Shown in pieces: positions 1 through 9,568 of a stretch of 64,000 nt of DNA; position 1 is the stretch's first letter, and every line of letters begins with the position of its first letter. The translations under genes were made by a program, and so were the position numbers. This DNA is from Pontibacter mucosus (GTDB lineage: Bacteria; Bacteroidota; Bacteroidia; Cytophagales; Hymenobacteraceae): NCBI RefSeq assembly GCF_003054055.1, contig NZ_QBKI01000001.1, positions 124,001 through 188,000 of the forward strand, written 5' to 3'. The notes below the pieces were generated by a model. It worked only from the letters and a program-made list of their open reading frames with translations. It had not been told where the DNA came from and ran no database searches.

Positions 1-458
1 GGATCATAGTAGAAGGGGTCGTAGTAAAACGGGTCATAGAATGGGTCGTAGAACGCATAGCTGGTACGGCGCGGCACGTAAGCTGAGCCCCAGTAGGGGT
101 CTACATACGAGTAGTTAGGGCGGTACCAGTTGTCGCGCTCATCGTAGCTGCGGCCATCGTAGTACTCATCTCCATTATAGTTTTGGGTAATGTTGCTCTC
201 AGAGTACTCCGGGTTAAGTACCTCGCCTTCGGCCAACGCTTGTTCCTGCTGCTGGCTACTGCTGTTGTCGTATTGCTGGTAGGCCTGCGCCGGCTGCTGT
301 TGCGGCTGCTGCGCCTGCGGCTGTGCATACACGGTCTGGTCTGAAGAGCTGTAATACATGTCATCGTACTCCGACGACTGTAATGCAACGGGGCTGCTAC
401 AGCCTACAGCCAGCAGGGCAAGCACAGGGGCTACGGTAAGTAAAGTATATTTTTTCAT
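1..458 (-). CDS. Putative lipoprotein, Q/Y-rich, C-terminus cut by window edge
   Basis: Reading leftward from an ATG at 456-458, the frame stays open to the window edge (about 152 codons). It begins MKKYTLLTVAPVLALLAVGC, a signal peptide ending in a lipobox with Cys20 as the lipid-anchored residue, so the product should be a cell-envelope lipoprotein. After the Cys come a Gln-rich stretch (about residues 45-75) and a Tyr/Asp/Pro-rich stretch with repeated F/Y-Y-D-P units near the edge. I do not recognise a family; low-complexity Y/D/P lipoproteins of this kind are common in Cytophagales. It is divergent from proS. Confidence 0.75.
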   Translation of the reverse strand, partial: MKKYTLLTVAPVLALLAVGCSSPVALQSSEYDDMYYSSSDQTVYAQPQAQQPQQQPAQAYQQYDNSSSQQQEQALAEGEVLNPEYSESNITQNYNGDEYYDGRSYDERDNWYRPNYSYVDPYWGSAYVPRRTSYAFYDPFYDPFYYDPFYYD

Positions 459-500
459 GGCCTTCTGCTGATGTTCTGTGGGTAATAACTCCTTCTATAC

Positions 501-561
501 CAAAGATAAGCACAATTGCCCAAATCCTTGCCTATAGTATAATATTATTAACGTAATTTTG
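501..561. promoter_or_regulatory. Divergent -7 boxes between lipoprotein and proS
   Basis: The minus strand carries TATCTTTG (positions 508-501) about 45 bases before the lipoprotein start. The plus strand carries TAATTTTG (554-561) about 93 bases before proS. Both fit the Bacteroidota -7 consensus TAnnTTTG. I do not see a -33 TTTG at the usual 19-base spacing for either, so these are candidates only. Confidence 0.35.
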
Positions 562-653
562 AGGCGGAACGATGTCCGGTTTTATATATTGTAATTAGCA
601 AAATCTGTTCCAAGAAATTTATACATCAAATAACCAAGTTAAATAAAAGTAAA

Positions 654-2132
654 ATGAGCAAAGGGTTACCTAAAAGAAGCGAAGACTACTCCTTGTGGTA
701 CAACGAGCTGGTGAAGAAGGCTGGCCTGGCCGAGAACTCCGCAGTGCGCGGCTGTATGGTGATTAAGCCGTACGGGTACGCCATCTGGGAGAAGATGCAG
801 CGCCAGCTGGACGACATGTTTAAGGCCACCGGCCACGAAAACGCCTACTTCCCGCTGTTTGTGCCCAAGAGCCTGTTCGAGGCCGAGGAGCAGAACGCCG
901 AGGGCTTTGCCAAAGAGTGCGCCGTGGTAACCCATTACCGCCTGCAGAACGACCCGGACAAGCCCGGCAAACTCCGCGTGGACCCTAATGCTAAACTGGA
1001 AGAGGAACTGATTGTTCGGCCTACCTCCGAGGCCGTTATCTGGAACACCTACAAAGGTTGGATTCAGAGCTACCGCGACCTGCCTATTCTGGTAAACCAG
1101 TGGGCTAACGTGGTGCGCTGGGAGATGCGCACGCGTCTGTTCCTGCGCACGGCCGAGTTCCTGTGGCAGGAAGGCCACACGGCCCACGCCACCGCCGAGG
1201 AGGCCATTGCCGAAGCCGAGCAGATGCTGGAAGTATACGCCACCTTTGCCGAGCAGTACATTGCCCTGCCGGTGGTGCGCGGCGTGAAGACGCCAAGCGA
1301 ACGCTTTGCCGGCGCCCTGGACACTTATTGCATCGAGGGGCTGATGCAGGATGGCAAGGCATTGCAGGCGGGTACCTCGCACTTCCTGGGCCAGAACTTT
1401 GCCAAGGCCTTTGATGTGAAGTTCGCTACCAAGGATGGCGGTCTGGAGCACGTTTGGGGCACGTCCTGGGGCGTGAGCACGCGCCTGATGGGGGCGCTGG
1501 TGATGGCCCACTCCGACGACGAAGGCCTGGTGCTGCCTCCAAAGCTGGCCCCTATCCAGGTGGTGATTGTGCCGATCTACAAAGGCGAGGAGCAACTGGC
1601 CCAAATCACCGAAAAGGTGAACCAACTGAAGCGCGAACTGCTGGCCAAAGGCATCAGCGTGAAGTACGACGACCGCGACACCGAGCGCCCTGGCTTTAAG
1701 TTTGCCGAGTGGGAGCTGAAGGGTGTACCGGTGCGCCTGGCCATCGGTGCCCGCGACCTGGAGAACGGCACCGCCGAGGTGGCCCGCCGCGACACCAAGG
1801 AGAAGAGCTCGCAACAGTTCGACAGCCTGGCCAGCTACATCCCGGCCCTGCTAGACGAGATTCAGGAAAACATTTACAACAAGGCCCTGGCTTACCGCGA
1901 GGAGCATACCACCAAGGTGGATACCTACGAGGAGTTTAAGGAGGTGCTGGAAACGAAAGGCGGCTTTGTGTTGGCCCACTGGGACGGCACCGCTGAAACA
2001 GAGGAGCGCATCAAGGAAGAGACGAAGGCCACCATCCGCTGCATCGCCCTGAACACGCCGGAAGAGGATGGCGTGGACATCCTGACAGGCAAGCCAAGCA
2101 AGCGCCGCGTATACTTCGCTAAAGCATACTAA
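654..2132 (+). CDS. proS: Prolyl-tRNA synthetase, archaeal/eukaryotic type
   Basis: Charges tRNA-Pro with proline in the cytoplasm. At 492 residues this is the short form (ProS type 3) that lacks the inserted editing domain of the E. coli type; that form is usual in Bacteroidota. Class II synthetase features are visible: RPTSE at 122-126 and motif 2 around 155-178 with RWEMRTR and EGHTAH. An anticodon-binding domain follows from about residue 300, and the C-terminal extension ends in a Tyr as is typical for this type. ATG start at 654; single gene followed by a hairpin at 2188-2221. Confidence 0.97.
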   Translation: MSKGLPKRSEDYSLWYNELVKKAGLAENSAVRGCMVIKPYGYAIWEKMQRQLDDMFKATGHENAYFPLFVPKSLFEAEEQNAEGFAKECAVVTHYRLQNDPDKPGKLRVDPNAKLEEELIVRPTSEAVIWNTYKGWIQSYRDLPILVNQWANVVRWEMRTRLFLRTAEFLWQEGHTAHATAEEAIAEAEQMLEVYATFAEQYIALPVVRGVKTPSERFAGALDTYCIEGLMQDGKALQAGTSHFLGQNFAKAFDVKFATKDGGLEHVWGTSWGVSTRLMGALVMAHSDDEGLVLPPKLAPIQVVIVPIYKGEEQLAQITEKVNQLKRELLAKGISVKYDDRDTERPGFKFAEWELKGVPVRLAIGARDLENGTAEVARRDTKEKSSQQFDSLASYIPALLDEIQENIYNKALAYREEHTTKVDTYEEFKEVLETKGGFVLAHWDGTAETEERIKEETKATIRCIALNTPEEDGVDILTGKPSKRRVYFAKAY

Positions 2133-2187
2133 ATTTTCGCCGGCCGTTTTTAGGTTATTCGTAACCTGCGGCAGCGGCCATACTTTC

Positions 2188-2221
2188 GGGGCGCCACCTC
2201 CTTAACTGGGGGTGGCGCCCC
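2188..2221 (+). terminator. GC-rich hairpin after proS
   Basis: An 11-bp perfect stem, GGGGCGCCACC (2188-2198) against GGTGGCGCCCC (2211-2221), with a 12-base loop, 55 bases after the proS stop. The following T-run is weak (TGATTTT), so it may act as a pause or mRNA 3'-end structure rather than a strong terminator. Confidence 0.55.
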
Positions 2222-2312
2222 TGATTTTGGGCCATTCGTATACTTTGTTGGGGCATTTATACTTACAAATCATGAAGAAATTGCTATATTGTACATGATA
2301 ACCCATCGCCCT

Positions 2313-2786
2313 ATGCTATTGGATTGGATAACAGTGATTTCGCTGATCGGCATTGGCCTGCTGCTGATTGTGGTGGAGATGATCTTTGTGCCGGGCACCA
2401 CGGTGGTGGGCATACTTGGCTTTATACTTACTGCCGTCGGGGTATGGATAGGGTATGCGGCGCTGGGCACCAATACCGGGCATATCATACTTGGCGCCAC
2501 AATGCTGGTGGCAGGACTCGCCTTCTTCTACAGTTTCCGCTCCGACAGCTGGACACGCTTTGCCCTGAAGGAACAGAACCGCAGCCGGGTAAACGAGGAC
2601 GAGCAGCATACGCTAACCGTGGGTCAGGAAGGAACGACGGTTTCGGCGCTGCGCCCGCAGGGTACCGCCCTTTTCACCGAGCGGCACTACCAGGTACAGA
2701 CCCGGAGCGAGTTTTTGGCCCCCAACACCCCCATACGCATCGTAAAGCTGGATCAAAATAAAATTATCGTAGAAGCAATCTCCTAA
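2313..2786 (+). CDS. NfeD-family membrane protein (short form)
   Basis: A short NfeD protein: two or three membrane helices (about residues 4-70) followed by a small soluble OB-fold-like domain that starts near the [15 protein letters not shown] stretch. Short NfeD proteins lack the ClpP-like protease domain and are thought to act with flotillin-like proteins in membrane microdomains; the next gene, 14 bases downstream, is exactly such a protein, which supports the assignment. In-frame starts exist at TTG 2289, ATG 2295 and ATG 2313. I prefer 2313 because the recognisable NfeD sequence ([11 protein letters not shown]) begins there. An 8-codon ATG ORF at 2272-2298 overlaps the 2295 start. Confidence 0.85.
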   Translation: MLLDWITVISLIGIGLLLIVVEMIFVPGTTVVGILGFILTAVGVWIGYAALGTNTGHIILGATMLVAGLAFFYSFRSDSWTRFALKEQNRSRVNEDEQHTLTVGQEGTTVSALRPQGTALFTERHYQVQTRSEFLAPNTPIRIVKLDQNKIIVEAIS

Positions 2787-2800
2787 CTTTAAAGACACAG

Positions 2801-3802
2801 ATGGAAAATCTAACACCCATATTTCTGATAGCAGGCGGTATTATCCTGCTCATCATCTTTTTATACTTTGTGCCTATCAGCCTCTGGATAACGGCCTTGT
2901 TCTCAGGGGTGCGGGTAGGCCTGCTGGAGCTGGTGTTCATGCGCATCCGTAAGGTGCCACCAAGCCTTATCGTTAACTCCATGATCAACGCCACCAAGGC
3001 AGGCATAGACGTAACCACCACCGAGCTGGAAACACACTACCTGGCAGGCGGCAACGTGCCCAACGTAATCAAGGCGCTTATCTCGGCTGACAAGGCCAAC
3101 ATCCCGCTTTCCTTTAAGCAGGCCACTGCCATCGACCTGGCCGGCCGTAACGTGTTTGAGGCGGTAACCACGTCGGTAAACCCGAAGGTGATCAACACGC
3201 CCAACGTAGCCGCCGTGGCCCAGGATGGCATTCAGCTGATCGCCAAGGCCCGTGTAACGGTGCGTGCCAACATCATGCAGTTGGTAGGTGGCGCCGGCGA
3301 GGAAACCATACTTGCCCGTGTAGGCGAGGGTATCGTAACCTCTATTGGCTCATCCGGCTCGCACAAGGTAGTACTCGAAAACCCGGACATCATCTCGAAA
3401 CTGGTGCTGCAAAAAGGCCTGGATGCCGGCACTGCCTACGAAATCCTTTCCATTGATATTGCCGACGTGGACGTGGGCGAGAACATCGGTGCCAAGCTGC
3501 AGATTGACCAGGCTAATGCCGACCTGAAAGTAGCCGAGGCCAAGGCCGAAGAGCGTAGGGCCATGGCCGTGGCCGTGGAGCAGGAGATGAAAGCCAAAGC
3601 GCAGGAAGCCCGCGCTAACGTGATTCAGGCTGAAGTGGAGGTGCCTCAGGCCATCGCAGCGGCTTTCCGCAGCGGCAACCTGGGTATTATGGACTACTAC
3701 AAGATGCAGAACATACAGGCCGATACGGATATGCGCAATAACATCGCCAGCCCGGGCCCAGGTGGCGGAGGAGGCGGAAACCCTATCCGGTCTAAAGAAT
3801 AA
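2801..3802 (+). CDS. floA: Flotillin-like protein FloA
   Basis: 333 residues, the family's normal size. An N-terminal hydrophobic hairpin (about 5-40) anchors it to the inner face of the membrane. A long conserved core follows, then an Ala/Glu-rich coiled region (about 225-290, with [20 protein letters not shown]) and a Gly-rich tail. Flotillins scaffold ordered membrane domains that organise secretion and signalling proteins. It follows the NfeD gene directly, the classic arrangement, and both are probably co-transcribed up to the hairpin at 3825. Confidence 0.93.
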   Translation: MENLTPIFLIAGGIILLIIFLYFVPISLWITALFSGVRVGLLELVFMRIRKVPPSLIVNSMINATKAGIDVTTTELETHYLAGGNVPNVIKALISADKANIPLSFKQATAIDLAGRNVFEAVTTSVNPKVINTPNVAAVAQDGIQLIAKARVTVRANIMQLVGGAGEETILARVGEGIVTSIGSSGSHKVVLENPDIISKLVLQKGLDAGTAYEILSIDIADVDVGENIGAKLQIDQANADLKVAEAKAEERRAMAVAVEQEMKAKAQEARANVIQAEVEVPQAIAAAFRSGNLGIMDYYKMQNIQADTDMRNNIASPGPGGGGGGNPIRSKE

Positions 3803-3824
3803 AACCGGTTTATACCTAACAGCA

Positions 3825-3857
3825 AGGGCCGCCCCAAAGTATGGAGCGGCCCTTTTT
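3825..3857 (+). terminator. Terminator after floA
   Basis: Stem AGGGCCGC (3825-3832) with GCGGCCCT (3846-3853), followed by TTTTTATT. It lies 23 bases after the floA stop and is a good rho-independent terminator. Confidence 0.75.
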
Positions 3858-3886
3858 ATTGAGCTTGACTAGAAGTACTTTATTCT

Positions 3887-4288
3887 TTACTCTTCCAGCT
3901 TCAGCTTTCTTATCTCCCTTGCCAGCCTATCGCGCCGTGCGGAGACAAACGTATAGCCCGAACCATCATGGGTCATCACCTGGAGTTTGAAGGGAAACAC
4001 CAGCAGCCACCTTTTCTCCTCCAGCCGCGCCACTTCGTTTAAAGGTATAAAGGTGCTATCCCGCCCATGGATGTAAAGCGTGCCAAAATGCGGTGTAGGG
4101 ATAAAAACCAATTTATCGGCTATAGCGACTAACCTTCCTTTGGCGGGCCATACAGGAGGTTTGCTCCGGTACAGTTCCACCTGCTTTTGTACTGTCAGCA
4201 CCTTTTCCCCGGAGGAAGTATAGGCCGGCTGCCTTGTGGCACACCCAGCCACGCCCAACATCAACAGGAACACCCACTTTGCGCTCAT
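3887..4288 (-). CDS. Small putative lipoprotein of unknown function
   Basis: 133 residues with a short signal sequence ending in the lipobox GVAGC (Cys16), so probably an envelope lipoprotein. The mature part has alternating hydrophobic strands (RLVAIADKLVFIPTP, DSTFIPLNEVARLEEKR) and a basic C-terminal helix. The strand pattern resembles PH/GRAM-like folds, but that is only an impression. I cannot name a family. It is transcribed leftward, convergent with floA, and is separated from the upstream lipoprotein gene by a hairpin at 4322-4358. Confidence 0.7.
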   Translation of the reverse strand: MSAKWVFLLMLGVAGCATRQPAYTSSGEKVLTVQKQVELYRSKPPVWPAKGRLVAIADKLVFIPTPHFGTLYIHGRDSTFIPLNEVARLEEKRWLLVFPFKLQVMTHDGSGYTFVSARRDRLAREIRKLKLEE

Positions 4289-4321
4289 AACATCACCTCA
4301 TTGGTACATCACTTTATAAAC

Positions 4322-4358
4322 AAACAGCCCGCTCCTGTAGGTCAGAAGCGGGCTGTTT
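4322..4358 (-). terminator. Terminator after lipoprotein 4379-5221
   Basis: A 12-bp perfect stem, AAACAGCCCGCT (4322-4333) with AGCGGGCTGTTT (4347-4358), about 20 bases past the stop of the leftward gene. Two overlapping TATACTT copies abut it on the gene side. Confidence 0.65.
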
Positions 4359-4378
4359 ATACTTTATACTTCAGGTGT

Positions 4379-5221
4379 TTATTCTGATTTAAGCGTGAAG
4401 GTTCTCTCCACGGTGTTGAACGGGCCTGGAAGCACGTTGCCGTTGTTGTCAATCAGTTCCAGCTTTATCTTGTTCTCGCCCATAGGCAGCCCCTCCATGA
4501 TGTAAGGCATCCAGCGGTCCAGTACAAACTCGGTGCCGTTGATGGTGGCGCGCACCTTGTTGCCGGTAGTGGAGAGGTCGGTGTTCACCAGGTAGAAGTC
4601 CAGCATCACTTTCTCGGTTTCCTGCGGGCCTACATACTCACCTTTCGGGCGGCTGTAGAACATGTGCGGCGCGCTCTCGTCGAACTCCAGCGTTTGGGTT
4701 GGCTTGCCCACGGTAATCTTGCGCAGGTCGTAGGCGCCCTTGTGCTTAAGGCTCTCGTGGTAGGAGCGCGACAGGAACGACAGGATTACGTGCTCGCCCT
4801 CACCGATTTCCTTAGTGAACTCTGTTTCATAATGCGCTGTGTAAGGCTCGTTGTCCACGATGTTGTGGATATGCTGCCCCTGGTGCGAGTTGGCCATGTG
4901 CTCGGCGTTAGAGTGCGGCGTCATGCGCGTCAGCTCAAAGTTTGAGAGCGAGTAGGAGAACTGCACGGGCCCCGGCTCTACCACACCCCCGGCTACAGGC
5001 GTGTTCAGTCGAAGCTGGGACTCCGGATATTTCTGTGAGTTATCGAAGGCATACACACGCAGCCCGCCTTTACTCATAACAGCGCCTGAAGGAGTTGGCC
5101 CTGCTGTGGCGCTGGGTGTAGTAGGTGTCTGGTTTTCGGCTTCCTGTGTCTGGCGTGCAGTGTCGCAGGCCGAGAAACTGAGCATCAGGGCCGAAGCCAG
5201 CAATAGGTACGTTTTTTTCAT
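4379..5221 (-). CDS. Putative envelope lipoprotein (often labelled phosphopeptide-binding)
   Basis: 280 residues; signal peptide and lipobox SFSAC (Cys19), then a Thr/Pro/Gln-rich linker to about residue 50. The folded part has Ig-like strand patterns and a conserved stretch around HQGQHIHNIVDNEPYTAHYE (about 114-133), followed by SFLSRSYHESLKHKGAYDLR. Related Bacteroidota proteins are often annotated as phosphopeptide-binding proteins, but nothing in this sequence demonstrates that activity, so I leave the function open. ATG start at 5219-5221, MKK as in other lipoproteins here. Single leftward gene, divergent from the oxygenase gene at 5339. Confidence 0.8.
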   Translation of the reverse strand: MKKTYLLLASALMLSFSACDTARQTQEAENQTPTTPSATAGPTPSGAVMSKGGLRVYAFDNSQKYPESQLRLNTPVAGGVVEPGPVQFSYSLSNFELTRMTPHSNAEHMANSHQGQHIHNIVDNEPYTAHYETEFTKEIGEGEHVILSFLSRSYHESLKHKGAYDLRKITVGKPTQTLEFDESAPHMFYSRPKGEYVGPQETEKVMLDFYLVNTDLSTTGNKVRATINGTEFVLDRWMPYIMEGLPMGENKIKLELIDNNGNVLPGPFNTVERTFTLKSE

Positions 5222-5338
5222 GTATCTAATGGATGTTGTTGGTTTCTAGTGTAGCTAATTTAGCGATTATTCTTTGTATATTGCGAACTACGTAAAGATT
5301 ACACTAAAGTATACGAAAAAAATTATATTCCAGTGAGT

Positions 5339-6325
5339 ATGAGCGAGATTTTGTTTGATGAGATCCCGTCCCTGGACCTGGCGGATTTCACATCGGGAGA
5401 TGCGGAGAGGAAGGCTCAATTTGTTAGAAAGCTGGGCGAAGCCTATCAGAACATCGGCTTCATCGCCCTGCGCAACCACGGCCTCAGCGATGAACTGACC
5501 GATAAGCTATACAAAGCAACCAAGGAGTTCTTTGCCTTGCCGGACGAGGTAAAGCAGAAGTATGAGAACCCCGAACTTGCCGGCCAGCGCGGCTATGTGG
5601 GCAAAGGAAAAGAGAAGGCCAAAGGATTTAACACCGGCGACCTGAAGGAGTTCTACCACGTAGGCCAGGAGCTGAGCGATATTCCGGACAGCGATCCGAT
5701 TAAGAAAGAGTACCCGGAGAATATCTTCCCGGAGGAGGTGCCGGACTTCAAGGGAACTACTTTAGAAGCCTACAGAAAGCTTGAGGCTGCCGGCAAGCAG
5801 GTGCTCCGCGCCATTGCCATTCACCTGGGCCTGGAGGAGGACTACTTCGATGAGAAGGTAAGATATGGCAACAGCATTTTGCGCCCTATCCACTACTTCC
5901 CGATCGAGGATCCGGATAGCGTGCCCGCCGATGCCGTTCGTGCCGCAGAGCATGGCGACATTAACCTGATCACGCTGCTGATGGGTGCCAGCGCCGACGG
6001 CCTGCAGGTGCTCCGCCGCGACGGCCAGTGGATCCCGATTACGGCGCTGCCGGATCAGGTGGTGGTAAATGTAGGCGACATGCTCGCTCGCCTCACTAAT
6101 AACAAGCTCAAGTCTACCATCCACCGTGTGGTTAACCCGCCGCGTGAGCTCATGCATACTTCCCGCTATTCTATCCCATTCTTCATGCACCCCCGCTCCG
6201 AGATGGACCTGACCTGCCTGGAGAGCTGCATTGATGCGCAAAACCCAAAGGCCTACCCGGACGCCACGGCGGGCGAGTACCTGAACGAACGACTGGTGGA
6301 GCTGGGTCTGCTGAAGAAAGCCTAG
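5339..6325 (+). CDS. 2-oxoglutarate/Fe(II) oxygenase, isopenicillin-N-synthase-like
   Basis: A soluble non-heme iron oxygenase of about 328 residues. The N-terminal part has the dioxygenase N-domain (NIGFIALRNHGL). The catalytic jelly-roll carries the iron triad H-x-D (EHGDINLITLL, about residue 212) and a distal His (KSTIHRVVNPP, about 266), with RYSIPFF giving the Arg-x-Ser that binds the 2-oxoglutarate carboxylate. The substrate cannot be deduced; the isopenicillin N synthase name reflects fold similarity only. An in-frame GTG lies two codons earlier at 5333; I prefer ATG 5339. A terminator follows at 6357. Confidence 0.88.
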   Translation: MSEILFDEIPSLDLADFTSGDAERKAQFVRKLGEAYQNIGFIALRNHGLSDELTDKLYKATKEFFALPDEVKQKYENPELAGQRGYVGKGKEKAKGFNTGDLKEFYHVGQELSDIPDSDPIKKEYPENIFPEEVPDFKGTTLEAYRKLEAAGKQVLRAIAIHLGLEEDYFDEKVRYGNSILRPIHYFPIEDPDSVPADAVRAAEHGDINLITLLMGASADGLQVLRRDGQWIPITALPDQVVVNVGDMLARLTNNKLKSTIHRVVNPPRELMHTSRYSIPFFMHPRSEMDLTCLESCIDAQNPKAYPDATAGEYLNERLVELGLLKKA

Positions 6326-6356
6326 CCTGTAAGCCTGATATGAATTAATGCAACAT

Positions 6357-6391
6357 AAAAAGAGAGGTGGCGAAAAGCTGTCTCTCTTTTT
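6357..6391 (+). terminator. Terminator after oxygenase gene
   Basis: Stem AAAAAGAGAG (6357-6366) with CTCTCTTTTT (6382-6391), ending in a T-rich run (TATATTTTTA). It lies 31 bases after the stop and 15 before the next start. Confidence 0.7.
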
Positions 6392-6406
6392 ATATTTTTA
6401 CGCCAT

Positions 6407-7576
6407 ATGAGCCTGCGTTACTACATCTTCCTGAAAGACGTGTTACTTCTGGCCCTCACCGCGTTTGGTGGGCCGCAGGCGCATATTGCCATGATGTTTA
6501 AGCTGTTGGTGGAGAAGCGCCGCTACCTCACAGAGCAGGAACTCATCGAGCTGAACGCCCTTTGCTCCATACTTCCCGGCCCTACCTCCACGCAAACCCT
6601 CACGGCCATCGGCTTCAAAATCGGCGGCCCGAACCTGGCGTACCTCACGCTGCTGGTCTGGATTTTACCTGCCGCCACTTTCATGGCCCTGGCCGCCATC
6701 GTTATTTCCTACCTGCAGGGGCAGGGCGTGTCGCTCGGCTTCCTGAAGTACATACAGCCCATGGCGGTGGGCTTTGTGGCCTATGCCGCTTACAAGATCT
6801 GTGAGAAGGTCATCCACACCAAAACGGCTGTCGCCCTGATGGTTGTCTCGGCCATACTTGCCTACTTCTTCCATTCGCCCTGGGTGCTCTCGGGCATGCT
6901 GATTGCCGGTGGCGCCGTTACCGCGCTCCGCTTTAAGCAACACCCCCAGGAGAAAGACAAGCACCTGCACATAGAGTGGGCCAATTTTATACTTTATGTG
7001 GCTGTTCTGGTTGTAGCAGCTCTGCTGGGTGCGTATACTTCGTCGTTGCCGGTGCGCTTGTTCGAGAACTTCTACCGTAACGGCAGCCTCGTGTTTGGAG
7101 GCGGGCAGGTGCTCATTCCGCTGCTATACACGGAATTCGTGGATTTTAAGGGCTACCTGACCGGCGAGGAATTTCTTTCAGGTTACGCCATCGCGCAGGC
7201 ACTGCCGGGACCAACCTTCTCCTTTACCTCCTTTGTAGGCAACCTGGCCATGCGCGAATATGGCATTGCCGGGCAGTTCCTAGGGTCTTTTGTGGCCACT
7301 GTCGGTATTTTCCTGCCAGGCACGTTCCTGATCTTCTTCGTCATCCGGTTCTGGGACGAGCTCAAAAAGTATAGAGTGATCCGCGCTTCCCTGGAAGGCA
7401 TCAGCGCCGTAAGCTCCGGCATGGTGGTCGCCGCTGCCATCCTGCTCTACCACCCCATCGAGAGCTCCCTCCTCAACTTCAGCATTGTAGTGGCCACCTT
7501 CTGCCTGCTGATGTTCACCAAAATACCCGCACCTGTGCTTATACTTACGGGGTTGCTGTTGGGGTTTGTGTTGTAA
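6407..7576 (+). CDS. chrA: Chromate-type transporter, ChrA/CHR family (two-domain)
   Basis: A 389-residue membrane protein with about ten hydrophobic segments and two CHR domains. The halves are marked by ALTAFGGPQAH (about 17-27) and LVFGGGQVLIPLLYTEFVD (about 228-246), and by the paired SILPGPTSTQ / AQALPGPTFSF motifs. Characterised members export chromate in antiport or symport modes; many genomic members lie outside resistance loci, so the physiological substrate here is uncertain. Single gene with a shared convergent terminator at 7600. Confidence 0.88.
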   Translation: MSLRYYIFLKDVLLLALTAFGGPQAHIAMMFKLLVEKRRYLTEQELIELNALCSILPGPTSTQTLTAIGFKIGGPNLAYLTLLVWILPAATFMALAAIVISYLQGQGVSLGFLKYIQPMAVGFVAYAAYKICEKVIHTKTAVALMVVSAILAYFFHSPWVLSGMLIAGGAVTALRFKQHPQEKDKHLHIEWANFILYVAVLVVAALLGAYTSSLPVRLFENFYRNGSLVFGGGQVLIPLLYTEFVDFKGYLTGEEFLSGYAIAQALPGPTFSFTSFVGNLAMREYGIAGQFLGSFVATVGIFLPGTFLIFFVIRFWDELKKYRVIRASLEGISAVSSGMVVAAAILLYHPIESSLLNFSIVVATFCLLMFTKIPAPVLILTGLLLGFVL

Positions 7577-7599
7577 AAACGAAAGTATTCCTAACAAAA

Positions 7600-7623
7600 A
7601 AGGCCACCCTTGCGGATGGCCTT
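7600..7623. terminator. Bidirectional terminator between chrA and rfbA
   Basis: Stem AAGGCCA (7600-7606) with TGGCCTT (7617-7623), plus two more pairs near a TTGC loop. The minus strand has a long T-run (TTTTTTGTT) after it, so it should end the leftward sugar operon; the plus-strand T-run is weak. Confidence 0.65.
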
Positions 7624-7630
7624 CTGTACT

Positions 7631-8500
7631 TTACATTTTCTCCTTGAGCATGCGGAGCAAATACTCTCCGTAGCCGCTCTTCCTCAGGGGCTCTGCCACC
7701 TGCTTTAGCTCTTCATCGGAGATAAAGCCCATGCGCCAGGCCACCTCCTCGATGCAGCCGATCTTGAGGCCCTGCCGCTCCTCAATGACCTGCACAAAGG
7801 TGGCCGCCTGCATCAGCGACTGGATGGTGCCCGTGTCGAGCCAGGCCGTGCCGCGGTTGAGGATGCCCACCTTGAGCTTGCCCCTTCGCAGGTACTCGCG
7901 GTTGATGTCGGTCACCTCGTACTCGCCCCTCGGGCTCGGCTCCAGGTTCTTGGCAATCTCCACCACCTCGTTGTCATAAAAGTACAGCCCCGGCACGGCG
8001 TAGCTCGATTTAGGCTCTTTGGGCTTCTCCTCAATGGAGACAGCGCGCATCTGCTTGTCGAACTCGACCACCCCGTAGCGCTCCGGGTCGTGCACGTGGT
8101 AGGCGTACACCACCCCCCCGTCCGGGTCTGCGTTCTCCCGCAGCACCGAGCCCATACCCGCCCCGTAGAAGATGTTGTCGCCCAGCACCAGGGCCACCTT
8201 GTCACTTCCGATGAACTCCTCGCCTATCACGAAGGCCTGCGCCAGCCCGTTGGGCACCTCCTGCACGGCGTAGCTGAACTTGCAGCCTAGCTGCGAGCCA
8301 TCACCTAAGAGACGCTCGAACAGGGGCAAATCGTGCGGCGTGGAGATGATGAGCACCTCCCGGATGCCCGCCAGCATGAGCGTCGAGAGCGGGTAGTAGA
8401 TCATGGGCTTGTCGTAGACGGGCATGAGCTGCTTGCTCACGGCCAACGTCAACGGGTGCAGCCGCGTGCCGGAGCCCCCGGCGAGGATAATTCCTTTCAT
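7631..8500 (-). CDS. rfbA: Glucose-1-phosphate thymidylyltransferase
   Basis: Makes dTDP-glucose from dTTP and glucose-1-phosphate, the first step of dTDP-sugar synthesis. 289 residues, the family's usual length. The nucleotide-binding signature [16 protein letters not shown] is at residues 3-18, with [17 protein letters not shown] after it and [20 protein letters not shown] in the middle. Last gene of the leftward nucleotide-sugar operon, 25 bases after the epimerase gene. rfbB, which uses its product, is two genes upstream; rfbC and rfbD are not in this window. Confidence 0.96.
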   Translation of the reverse strand: MKGIILAGGSGTRLHPLTLAVSKQLMPVYDKPMIYYPLSTLMLAGIREVLIISTPHDLPLFERLLGDGSQLGCKFSYAVQEVPNGLAQAFVIGEEFIGSDKVALVLGDNIFYGAGMGSVLRENADPDGGVVYAYHVHDPERYGVVEFDKQMRAVSIEEKPKEPKSSYAVPGLYFYDNEVVEIAKNLEPSPRGEYEVTDINREYLRRGKLKVGILNRGTAWLDTGTIQSLMQAATFVQVIEERQGLKIGCIEEVAWRMGFISDEELKQVAEPLRKSGYGEYLLRMLKEKM

Positions 8501-8525
8501 TTAGTGTCTGTTTTCGGCTCTACTT

Positions 8526-9548
8526 TTATAGGGTAGCAGCCTTGGTGTCTCTGTAAATAAACTCCTGGTTGTTTTTAAACCACTCGAAGGTGCGCTCCAG
8601 GCCCTCCTGGATGCGCACCTGCGGGTCATACTTCAAGAGGCGCTGCGCTTTCGAAATATCGGCCAGACTGTCGCGGATGTCTCCGGCGCGGTCGGGGCCG
8701 TGCACCGGGGCCACGTCGGCTCCGGCCGTTTCCCTGAGAATGTGGAACATCTGCAGCAGCGAGGTTCGGTCGCCCACAGCGATGTTGTACACCTGATTTA
8801 CCGCCTCGGGGTTCTCTACCAGCGCCGCCTTGATGTTGGCCTGCACGCAGTTCTCCACGAAGGTAAAGTCGCGGGTCTGTCCCCCGTCTCCGTTGAATTT
8901 CGGCGGGCGGTTGTGAAGCAGCGCGTCGATGAAGAGCGGGATAACGGCCGCATAAGCACCGTTCGGGTCCTGCTTGGGCCCGAAGATGTTGAAGTAGCGC
9001 AGCCCGATGATCTTCATGCCGTAGGTTTTGCCGAATACGTCGGCGTACAGCTCATTGGCGTACTTGGTCACGGCGTAGGGTGAGAGGGGCTTGCCGATGC
9101 GGTCCTCGACTTTGGGCAGCTCCTTGCTGTCGCCGTAGGTAGACGAGGAGGCGGCATACACGAAGCGCTTGACCTGCTGCTCCTTGGCCGCAGTGAGCAT
9201 GTTCACAAAGCCGCCCACGTTCACGTCGTTGCTCGTGATGGGGTCATTTATACTTCGGGGCACCGAGCCCAGCGCCGCCTGGTGCAGCACCACGTCCATC
9301 CCCTGGCAGGCGTCCATACAAGTTTGTACGTCGCGGATATCGCCCTCCACCAGTTCAAAAGCCGGGTTGCCCAGAAACTGCTCGATGTTCTTGCGGTAGC
9401 CGTTGGAGAAGTTATCCAGCACGCGCACCTTGCCCGCCTTATACTTTAAAAGGTACTCCACCAGGTTAGAGCCGATAAAGCCGGCCCCACCTGTTACTAA
9501 AAACGACAGCCCATCGAGGGGCTGGTCGTGGAAAGGGGAATCGTACAT
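8526..9548 (-). CDS. NAD-dependent epimerase, UDP-GlcNAc(A) 4-epimerase (WbpP/TviC-like)
   Basis: A short-chain dehydrogenase/reductase family epimerase of 340 residues from ATG 9546-9548. The N-terminal Rossmann motif is VTGGAGFIGSN; the catalytic pair is in SPYAVTKYANEL (Tyr-x-x-x-Lys), preceded by AASSSTYGDS. The stretch AALGSVPRSINDPI is characteristic of the WbpP/TviC group, which interconverts UDP-GlcNAc/UDP-GalNAc or their uronic acids. A TviB-like dehydrogenase lies in the same operon, so UDP-GlcNAcA to UDP-GalNAcA is the likely reaction (inference). The frame is open upstream to 9635, but that would run into the rfbB coding region, so I chose the later ATG. Confidence 0.88.
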   Translation of the reverse strand: MYDSPFHDQPLDGLSFLVTGGAGFIGSNLVEYLLKYKAGKVRVLDNFSNGYRKNIEQFLGNPAFELVEGDIRDVQTCMDACQGMDVVLHQAALGSVPRSINDPITSNDVNVGGFVNMLTAAKEQQVKRFVYAASSSTYGDSKELPKVEDRIGKPLSPYAVTKYANELYADVFGKTYGMKIIGLRYFNIFGPKQDPNGAYAAVIPLFIDALLHNRPPKFNGDGGQTRDFTFVENCVQANIKAALVENPEAVNQVYNIAVGDRTSLLQMFHILRETAGADVAPVHGPDRAGDIRDSLADISKAQRLLKYDPQVRIQEGLERTFEWFKNNQEFIYRDTKAATL

Positions 9549-9568
9549 AGTATTGTTAAAGTCTATAC

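Noticed and set aside
666..1814. 382-codon leftward ORF across proS
   Set aside because: Antisense shadow of proS: GC-rich third positions keep the opposite frame open. No recognisable domain, and low-complexity composition (His, Leu, Val, Gly).
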